5,474 bases of DNA from Propionibacteriales bacterium (GTDB lineage Bacteria; Actinomycetota; Actinomycetes; Propionibacteriales; Propionibacteriaceae): contig JAKDKP010000201.1 in the NCBI GenBank assembly GCA_030453285.1, positions 1-5,474 of the forward strand, written 5' to 3'. The stretch's first letter is position 1; every line of letters begins with the position of its first letter. Both the position numbers and the translations under genes were made by a program. This document shows, in pieces, positions 1-4,873 of this stretch. Below the pieces are notes generated by a model, which saw only the letters and a program-made list of their open reading frames with translations, was not told the DNA's origin and ran no database searches.

Positions 1-308
1 CCTTCTCCGAGAAGGACTACCGCAGCTCCGTGCAGTACCTCGACCAGGTCCTGGCCGAGTCGCCCGGAACGGCGGCCGCCCTCGAATTGCGTGCCCGCGC
101 CCACTACCACCGTGCATCCTTGGCCCCTGCCGCTGTTGATCTTCGTGACCTGCTCGAGATCGAGCCCACCAACGAGTACGCGATGCTGCTGTTGGCGCGC
201 ACCCTGGAACGTCAGGATCGTGCCGCAGAGGCAGTCCCGGTCCGCCGTCTGCTGGTGGCACTGACCGGAGACGACGAGCACCGGGCCAACCATCGCGCCT
301 TCAGCTGA
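1..308 (+). CDS. TPR-repeat protein, C-terminal part (5' end outside window)
   Basis: The reading frame is already open at base 3 and runs 101 codons to TGA at 306-308. No start is visible; the GTG at 30 is an internal valine codon, so the gene begins upstream of the window. The protein shows a 34-residue TPR rhythm. The second helix of one repeat (starting EKDYRSSVQYLDQVLAESP) ends at a Pro near visible residue 21. A full repeat follows and ends with LEIEP near residue 55. A third unit contains AMLLLARTLERQDRAAEAV. Small residues sit at the expected helix-packing positions. TPR units form helical hairpins that bind protein partners, so a scaffold or adaptor role is inferred, but the partner is unknown. 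No signal peptide or membrane segment is seen in the visible part. The downstream DUF3592 gene starts 36 bases after the stop, so read-through from this gene is possible. Confidence 0.8.
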   Translation, partial: FSEKDYRSSVQYLDQVLAESPGTAAALELRARAHYHRASLAPAAVDLRDLLEIEPTNEYAMLLLARTLERQDRAAEAVPVRRLLVALTGDDEHRANHRAFS

Positions 309-331
309 CCGCCCCGGGCCCCTGCGCGCCG

Positions 332-337
332 TAGTGT
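332..337 (+). promoter_or_regulatory. Candidate -10 hexamer (TAGTGT) for a leaderless DUF3592 mRNA
   Basis: TAGTGT fits the actinobacterial TAnnnT -10 pattern and ends 7 bases before the ATG at 345. Transcription starting at the usual distance would therefore begin at or next to the ATG itself. There is no purine-rich ribosome-binding site before this ATG (the preceding bases are tcggtcc), which fits leaderless translation. No convincing -35 element is seen at 16-18 bases spacing, so the call rests on the -10 match and its position. Confidence 0.4.
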
Positions 338-344
338 TCGGTCC

Positions 345-1331
345 ATGAACAGCGAGCCGGGGCCCAGCCCGGCGGTCGACCCGCCACGACGGGGCGGCGG
401 TTGGCTGCTGGGCCTCGGCCCGGCGATCATTCCGCTCGGCGTGGCGCTGCTCTGCTTCATCGGGTTCGGGCTGCCGCTCGTCCTGGTCCTGAACGCCCGC
501 GATTCCGCCTCGCCCTGGGTGGAGACCCGGGCCGAGGTCGTGGAGGTGGAGGAGTCCACCCAGATCGAGATCGAGGAGGAGACACGGCGTCGACGAGAGG
601 TGACGCGCTACACCACCATTGTGCGCTACGCCGTCGACGGTGAGGAGTACGTCCGCACGGTCAGCTACGAGCTGGTGAAGCGGTATCGGGTCGGCGAGCA
701 GATCACCGTTCACTACCGCCCCGATGCCCCGACGGAGATCCGTACCGACGACCCCGCCGTCACCGTGCCCTGGGTGCTCGGCGGTCTTGGGTCGGGGTTC
801 GTGTTGATCTTCGGAACCATCGGACTGGTCCTGCTGGCCCGCGGCGTCTCCTGGGGCCCCGGCCGCGGCCATCGCAGTCCGGTGGCAGGACCGCCGGCGG
901 ACGAGAGCGGGCCGGACCCACGCACCCGGCGCAAGGCGGGACGTGTGATGATCATCATCGGTGTCGCCTCCTGCGCCGGACTGTTGATCGCCGCAGGCAT
1001 CATCGGTGGCCTTGAGTACCGCAAGACCGACTGGTCGGTGACCGAGGGGACCGTGGTCGGTTCCTCCATCCAGAGCAACGAATCCGGCGGCATGAGCTAC
1101 GCACCCCGCGTCGCCTACACCGTCGACGGGCGGGAGTTCGTCCACACCTCCTCGGTGTACGGCGCGCAGTCCCCCGAGGTGGGTCGTGCCATGGAAGTCC
1201 GGTACGACCCCGCGGACCCGGCGACGGCCTCGGTGGTCAACCTCGGCTGGGTGGCGCTGCTGCTGCTGGGAATCGGCATCGGGGTGCTCGTCCTGTGCGG
1301 CGGCATTGGCCTGATGCTCGGCCGCCGGTGA
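345..1331 (+). CDS. Membrane protein with two tandem DUF3592 units
   Basis: This 328-residue protein has four predicted membrane helices, at about residues 22-50, 142-168, 200-222 and 300-325. Each helix pair encloses a beta-rich soluble segment typical of DUF3592. The first segment (about 58-135) holds VRYAVDGEEYVRT and VGEQITVHYRPDAP. The second (about 230-297) holds VAYTVDGREFVHT and VGRAMEVRYDPADP. The two halves are clearly homologous, so the protein arose by internal duplication. The first unit carries an extra highly charged stretch (about residues 66-87, Glu-rich then Arg-rich) missing from the second. A low-complexity linker (about 171-198) joins the halves. The function of DUF3592 is not known to me, and nothing here assigns one. 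The soluble domains probably face outward if the N-terminus is cytoplasmic, but topology is inferred. The ATG at 345 is preferred because it lies just before the first helix and downstream of a fitting -10 hexamer. A 140-base gap follows. Confidence 0.85.
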   Translation: MNSEPGPSPAVDPPRRGGGWLLGLGPAIIPLGVALLCFIGFGLPLVLVLNARDSASPWVETRAEVVEVEESTQIEIEEETRRRREVTRYTTIVRYAVDGEEYVRTVSYELVKRYRVGEQITVHYRPDAPTEIRTDDPAVTVPWVLGGLGSGFVLIFGTIGLVLLARGVSWGPGRGHRSPVAGPPADESGPDPRTRRKAGRVMIIIGVASCAGLLIAAGIIGGLEYRKTDWSVTEGTVVGSSIQSNESGGMSYAPRVAYTVDGREFVHTSSVYGAQSPEVGRAMEVRYDPADPATASVVNLGWVALLLLGIGIGVLVLCGGIGLMLGRR

Positions 1332-1459
1332 ACGCATCCGGCCACGTCGGGTCGGAGACCGAACAGCCGGCCGCCCGTGCCCCGAGGCCGGAGGATCGCC
1401 CAGGTCGGCCGTGCGCCGGTCGATGGGTCGCCGAATCGAGGGGACCGCGGCCCACGCCG

Positions 1460-1465
1460 TACCAT
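1460..1465 (+). promoter_or_regulatory. Candidate -10 hexamer (TACCAT) for a leaderless dusB mRNA
   Basis: TACCAT matches TAnnnT and ends 6 bases before the GTG at 1472, which places the expected transcription start on or next to that GTG. No Shine-Dalgarno-like sequence lies between them. The rest of the 140-base gap (1332-1471) is very GC-rich. It has short inverted repeats such as CCGGCC (1367-1372) with GGCCGG (1386-1391), but no T-tract, so I do not call a terminator. A clear -35 element is not visible. Confidence 0.45.
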
Positions 1466-1471
1466 GACTCG

Positions 1472-2647
1472 GTGCTCTCGACCGTTCTCGCCCCACTGCG
1501 CCTGGGGCCCGTCGTCGCGCCGACCCCGGTGGTTCTGGCGCCGATGGCCGGCATCACCAACGCCGCCTACCGCCAACTTTGTCGCGAGCAGGCCGAACTC
1601 GGCGCCGGTGGCGTCGCCGACGGCCCGGCAGGACTGTTCGTGTGCGAGATGATCACCTCGCGCGGGATCATCGAACGCGACCACAAGACCATGTCGATGC
1701 TGCAGTTCGATCCGGGCGAGCAGGTCCGCTCGGTCCAGTTGTACGGGGTGGACCCGGCCATCATGGCCAGGGGGACCGAGATCCTCTGCAACGAGTTCGG
1801 GGTCACCCACGTCGACCTGAACTTCGGGTGCCCGGTGCCCAAGGTGACCCGCAAGGGTGGCGGGGCAGCCCTGCCGTGGAAGCGCGACCTGTTGGCGGCC
1901 ATTCTGCGTTCCGTGGTGGCCGCGGCCGCCCCGTACGACGTGCCGGTGACGTGCAAGACGCGGATGGGCATCGACACCGATCACCAGACCTACCTCGATG
2001 CCGGCCGGATCGCCGAGCAGAGCGGTGTCGCCGCCATCGCCCTGCACGGTCGCACCGCCCAGCAGTCCTACTCCGGTGAGGCCGATTGGGAAGCGATCGC
2101 GCGGCTGAAGCAGGCGGTGTCGATCCCGGTGCTCGGCAACGGTGACATCTGGGAGGCCTCCGACGCGCTGCGGATGGTGGAACAGACCGGCGTCGACGGT
2201 GTCGTCGTCGGGCGCGGCTGTCTGGGGCGGCCGTGGCTGTTCCGCGACCTGGCCGACGCGTTTGCCGGACGGGACACCAAGACCCTGCCGAATCTCGGTG
2301 AGGTGGCCGCGATGGTCCGCCGGCATGCCGAACTGCTGGCCGGGCTGAGTGGCAGCGAGCGGGCGCTGCTCGACCTGCGCAAGCACATGGCGTGGTACTT
2401 CAAGGGATTCCCGGTCGGCGGTGAGGTGCGGCGCGCGTTGGCGATGGTGACCAGCTTCGACGACCTCGATGAGCACCTGGCCAAGCTCGATCCGGCCGAG
2501 CCGTTCCCGGTGGCCGAGTTGGGCAGTCCGCGTGGCCGCCGGGGCCACCCCCGCGGCAAGGTGGTCCTGCCGCAGGGGTGGTTGGACGACGAGTCCGGCT
2601 GTGGACTCGACCTGGCCGACGCCGAGGTGGGTGTCTCGGGTGGATGA
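1472..2647 (+). CDS. dusB: tRNA-dihydrouridine synthase, DusB family
   Basis: Dus enzymes are cytoplasmic flavoproteins that use FMN and NADPH to reduce specific uridines in the tRNA D-loop region to dihydrouridine. The 391-residue product begins with the FMN-barrel motif APMAGITN (residues 23-30). The catalytic cysteine motif NFGCPVPKV follows, with Cys120 as the likely general acid. Next come CKTRMG (161-166; Lys162 contacts the flavin), LHGRTAQQSY (191-200), the phosphate-binding GNGDI (222-226) and GRGCLGRPW (247-255). A helical C-terminal tRNA-binding region (about 280-345) ends in a Gly/Arg-rich tail. The length fits actinobacterial members, which run somewhat longer than E. coli DusB. 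The frame stays open upstream to about 1295, overlapping the DUF3592 gene. GTG 1472 is preferred because it gives the normal short N-terminus (MLSTVLAPLRLGPV) and has a well-placed -10 hexamer. The next gene overlaps its end by 8 bases. DusB rather than another Dus subfamily is judged from the motifs, and substrate uridine positions are not predicted. Confidence 0.93.
   Translation: MLSTVLAPLRLGPVVAPTPVVLAPMAGITNAAYRQLCREQAELGAGGVADGPAGLFVCEMITSRGIIERDHKTMSMLQFDPGEQVRSVQLYGVDPAIMARGTEILCNEFGVTHVDLNFGCPVPKVTRKGGGAALPWKRDLLAAILRSVVAAAAPYDVPVTCKTRMGIDTDHQTYLDAGRIAEQSGVAAIALHGRTAQQSYSGEADWEAIARLKQAVSIPVLGNGDIWEASDALRMVEQTGVDGVVVGRGCLGRPWLFRDLADAFAGRDTKTLPNLGEVAAMVRRHAELLAGLSGSERALLDLRKHMAWYFKGFPVGGEVRRALAMVTSFDDLDEHLAKLDPAEPFPVAELGSPRGRRGHPRGKVVLPQGWLDDESGCGLDLADAEVGVSGG
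2624..2630 (+). promoter_or_regulatory. Ribosome-binding site (GAGGTGG) that fixes the dGTPase start
   Basis: GAGGTGG, inside the end of dusB, lies 9 bases upstream of GTG 2640. It decides the start of the dGTPase gene: the next in-frame ATG at 2703 has no comparable purine-rich site. With the 8-base overlap it implies that ribosomes finishing dusB can restart on the next gene. Confidence 0.7.
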
Positions 2648-3773
2648 TCAATTCCGACCCGACGCCCTGCTGAGTGATCGGACCCGGCTATGGGCCACCA
2701 CGATGGGTGGCCACGGTGGCGCAGGTCTGGTGCGCGCCCACTCAGACTCGAAGGCTCTCGTCGACGCTGCGACGGTGATCGGCCGGGAAGCGCGGGAAGA
2801 GGCCGAGGCGCTCACCCTGCGGCCCGGCGCCACTCATGCCCGGGGCGCGGGAAACCGTGCCGTGGCTGAGGATCCCGACACCGAGCGGACCTGTTTCGAA
2901 CGTGATCGTGACCGGATCGTCCACTCCACCGCTTTTCGTCGATTGGCCGGCAAGACCCAGGTCGTCGTCCATCCCGATGATCATCAACGCACCCGACTCA
3001 CCCACGCCCTCGAGGTGGCACAGGTGGCGACGTCGATCGCCCGCGCCATCGGCGTGAACGTGTCACTCACCGATGCCATCGCGCTCGGCCACGACTGCGG
3101 ACACGGTCCGGGCGGGCATGCCAGTGAGGACGCCTTCGACGCCTTCACCGGTGAGGGGTACGACCACGGCCCATGGGGCGCCGACGTGGTGCTGGCCGGA
3201 CTCAACCTGTGCACCGAGACCCTCGACGGGATCCGTAACCACTCATGGTCGCGGTCGGCACCGATGACGACCGAAGGTGAAATCGTCTCGTGGGCCGACC
3301 GGATCGCCTACTGCGCGCACGACCTCGAGGACGCCGTACATGCCGGAATCGTCGGTGTGGAAGAGATTCCCGACGAGATCGCCGCCGTGTGCGGGCGTGA
3401 CCGACGGACCCAGCTGTCGGTGTTCATCCGCGCCGTCGTGCAGACCGTGGCCGAGCGGGGCGAGGTGGGCATGGACGCGGTGACCGGTGCGGCCCTGGCC
3501 GGGCTGCGCAAGTTCAACTACGAGCGGATCTTCAGCCGGCCTGCCGCGTTGGCGCAGTCAGACTCAGTGATCAAGATCCTGCATGCGTTGGTCGAGCACT
3601 ACGCCACGAAGCCGTACGACATCCCCTGGCCGACAGCGGTCGAGCCGGCCTCGCCCGAAGCCGTACGGGCCGCGGTCACCTACGTCGGGGGGATGACCGA
3701 CCGGTACGCGTTCGCCTCGGCCGTACGACTGCTGGACTGGCCCGTTGATCAACTCCCGCCCAGCATCGACTGA
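2640..3773 (+). CDS. dgt: dGTPase-like dNTP triphosphohydrolase (HD domain)
   Basis: Members of this family hydrolyse deoxynucleoside triphosphates to the nucleoside and tripolyphosphate, helping control the dNTP pool in the cytoplasm. The 377-residue product carries the family signature ERDRDRIVHSTAFRRLAGKTQVV (about 87-109, key residues Arg and His). The HD-domain metal ligands are His122 (RTRLTHALEVAQVA), His151-Asp152 (ALGHDCGHGPGGH) and Asp220 (VSWADRIAYCAHDLED). Near the C-terminus are a VEHYATKPYDIP stretch and GGMTDRYAFASAV, matching the usual 'GMTDRYA' block. The HD motif reads GHDCGHGPGGH where many homologues have GHDLGHPPFGH. About 80 residues precede the ERDRDR block. GTG 2640 overlaps the dusB stop by 8 bases and has a good ribosome-binding site, so the two genes are probably co-expressed. 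ATG 2703 would give a 356-residue product and is the alternative start. Specificity for dGTP over other dNTPs cannot be read from the sequence. dnaG, often beside this gene in actinobacteria, is absent; a convergent SDR gene follows directly. Confidence 0.92.
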   Translation: MDDQFRPDALLSDRTRLWATTMGGHGGAGLVRAHSDSKALVDAATVIGREAREEAEALTLRPGATHARGAGNRAVAEDPDTERTCFERDRDRIVHSTAFRRLAGKTQVVVHPDDHQRTRLTHALEVAQVATSIARAIGVNVSLTDAIALGHDCGHGPGGHASEDAFDAFTGEGYDHGPWGADVVLAGLNLCTETLDGIRNHSWSRSAPMTTEGEIVSWADRIAYCAHDLEDAVHAGIVGVEEIPDEIAAVCGRDRRTQLSVFIRAVVQTVAERGEVGMDAVTGAALAGLRKFNYERIFSRPAALAQSDSVIKILHALVEHYATKPYDIPWPTAVEPASPEAVRAAVTYVGGMTDRYAFASAVRLLDWPVDQLPPSID

Positions 3774-3802
3774 TCATGATGCTCGCCGGGCGAGCTTGAT
3801 CA
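3771..3802. terminator. Imperfect hairpin at the zero-gap convergent gene junction
   Basis: A perfect stem GCTCGC / GCGAGC (3781-3786 with 3790-3795, loop CGG) is flanked by TGATCA at 3771-3776 and again at 3797-3802. The flanks can pair outside the stem across a small asymmetric internal loop (4 bases against 1). The left TGATCA contains both stop codons: TGA of the dGTPase gene, and the reverse complement of the SDR stop. The right arm lies in the last codons of the SDR gene. Such a structure could end transcription from both sides, but neither side has a U-rich run, so intrinsic termination is only a possibility. Part of the symmetry could be a by-product of coding. Confidence 0.35.
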
Positions 3803-4772
3803 GTTCGCGTTCTTCGTCGACGGTGAGTCCGGCGGCACGCTGGCGATCAGCGGGTCGCTGCACCTCCCAGGCGAGCGTGTCGGTCAACGTCTCGGTGAGT
3901 GGCCGGATCCTCAGCCCGGCAGCCAATGCAGAAGCCACCGAATGACTCATCAGGCCGGCATACCGCGGCACCGGCAGCCAGAGCGGCAACGAACGCGGTC
4001 CCGCCCAGGGTTGCACCTCGTGCGTCGCCAACCATTCCTGATCGACCGGTACGAGCGGACTGGTGTACCCGGCGACCTGCCGGGCCGTGGCGAGATGCTC
4101 GGCCAGAGTGATGCTGGGCGCGCTGGCATTGTGCGTGCCGGTGATGCCCTGCTCGGCGGCCAGGATCAACCACGCTGACAGGTCGCGGACGTCGAGGACC
4201 TGGGTCGCCAGATCAGGGGAATGGGGTACGAGGACCCGGCCGTCCGGGGTTGCCCGGTGAGCAAAACGCAGCGGCCAGTAGCCCGTCCGGTCGGTGCTGT
4301 CCCCAGGGCCGGCGATCAGTCCGCTGCGGGCCACGAAGGTCCGCTGCTGGCCCAGCACACCGGTCAACAGCCGCTCACATGCCACCTTGCCCGCGCCGTA
4401 CAGTTCCGGCTTCCAGTCGCCGGTCAGCGGCGGCAGTACCTCGGCGGTCTCGTCGGAACCAACCGTGTCGGGTCGGGCATACACCGAGGTCGAGGACACG
4501 AACACCCAGTGCCGTACGCGGTCGCCCAGGACGTCGAGGGCGGTTTGGACGTGCAACGGATCCCTGGCCACGTCGATGGCGGCGTCGAAGGTGCCCTCGA
4601 GGTCGTCGTACCCGGCGGTCGAACGCCGATCACCGGACACGAATCGTGCCCCGACCGGAGTCTCGCCGGACTCGCCGCGGGCCAGCGCGGTCACCTGATG
4701 TCCACGCGCCAGGGCACGGTTGATCACGGATGAGCCGAGCCAGGCCGTACCGCCGAGGACGAGGATGCGCAT
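3774..4772 (-). CDS. NAD(P)-dependent epimerase/reductase, extended SDR family
   Basis: The 332-residue product starts with beta strand 1 and the dinucleotide-binding glycine motif MRILVLGGTAWLG (GGTxxLG, residues 7-13). It continues with a strand-4 segment ending VFVSSTSVYA (90-99, catalytic-region Ser/Thr) and the active-site pair Tyr125/Lys129 in YGAGKVACE. ARSGLIAGPGD (148-158) matches the extended-SDR substrate-loop region, and VLDVRDLSAW (192-201) matches the epimerase/dehydratase fold. These enzymes use NAD(P) to epimerise, dehydrate or reduce nucleotide sugars and other carbonyl compounds; the substrate here cannot be predicted. No signal peptide is present, so it should be cytoplasmic. 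The frame extends 65 codons further upstream, but that stretch is low-quality Arg/Pro-rich sequence crossing into the neighbouring PCD gene. The ATG at 4772 is chosen because the Rossmann fold starts there. A weak GGTGGTG site lies 8 bases before it. The gene converges on the dGTPase gene with no gap and diverges from the PCD-VOC gene. Confidence 0.87.
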   Translation of the reverse strand: MRILVLGGTAWLGSSVINRALARGHQVTALARGESGETPVGARFVSGDRRSTAGYDDLEGTFDAAIDVARDPLHVQTALDVLGDRVRHWVFVSSTSVYARPDTVGSDETAEVLPPLTGDWKPELYGAGKVACERLLTGVLGQQRTFVARSGLIAGPGDSTDRTGYWPLRFAHRATPDGRVLVPHSPDLATQVLDVRDLSAWLILAAEQGITGTHNASAPSITLAEHLATARQVAGYTSPLVPVDQEWLATHEVQPWAGPRSLPLWLPVPRYAGLMSHSVASALAAGLRIRPLTETLTDTLAWEVQRPADRQRAAGLTVDEERELIKLARRAS

Positions 4773-4814
4773 GCCCACGACACCACCACATCGGCCGGCC
4801 CGGATGCCCGCCCT

Positions 4815-4843
4815 GCTGCCGTCGGCAGCGGCAAACCTTGCCG
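4815..4843. promoter_or_regulatory. Operator-like double inverted repeat in the divergent intergenic region
   Basis: Two 15-base inverted repeats share one base. GCTGCCGTCGGCAGC (4815-4829) is a perfect palindrome around a central T. CGGCAAACCTTGCCG (4829-4843) has perfect 6-base arms around ACC. Together they give four half-sites of the form (C/T)TGCCG: forward at 4816-4821, reverse at 4823-4828, reverse at 4829-4834 and forward at 4838-4843. The site lies 43 bases from the SDR start and 31 bases from the PCD-VOC start, where a regulator could control both genes. I do not recognise the half-site as that of a known regulator. Chance palindromes are common in GC-rich DNA, so this remains a candidate. 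Confidence 0.4.
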
Positions 4844-4873
4844 TGCACACCGGAGCGGGGCAGGGTGGATGCC

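Noticed and set aside
1367..1391. Inverted repeat CCGGCC / GGCCGG between the DUF3592 gene and dusB as a terminator
   Set aside because: The arms are short, the loop is 13 bases, and no T-rich run follows. Such repeats arise often by chance in GC-rich DNA.
1295..1471. A longer dusB product starting near 1295
   Set aside because: The extra 59 residues overlap the end of the DUF3592 gene, are low-complexity Arg/Pro/Gly sequence, and precede the normal DusB N-terminus that begins at GTG 1472.
1115..2548. A 477-codon open frame on the minus strand opposite dusB and the end of the DUF3592 gene
   Set aside because: It is antisense to a strongly conserved DusB protein. Its translation is rich in His, Arg, Gly and Pro with no domain or motif, as expected for the mirror frame of GC-rich coding DNA.
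2469..2639. A longer dGTPase product starting near 2469 inside dusB
   Set aside because: The extension lies wholly within dusB coding sequence in another frame and has no homology. GTG 2640 has a good ribosome-binding site and a typical short overlap.
4221..4733. A 170-codon plus-strand open frame inside the SDR gene, with similar frames at 4250-4723 and 4294-4698
   Set aside because: It lies opposite the well-supported SDR reading frame, has no recognisable fold and no convincing start site. It is a shadow frame.
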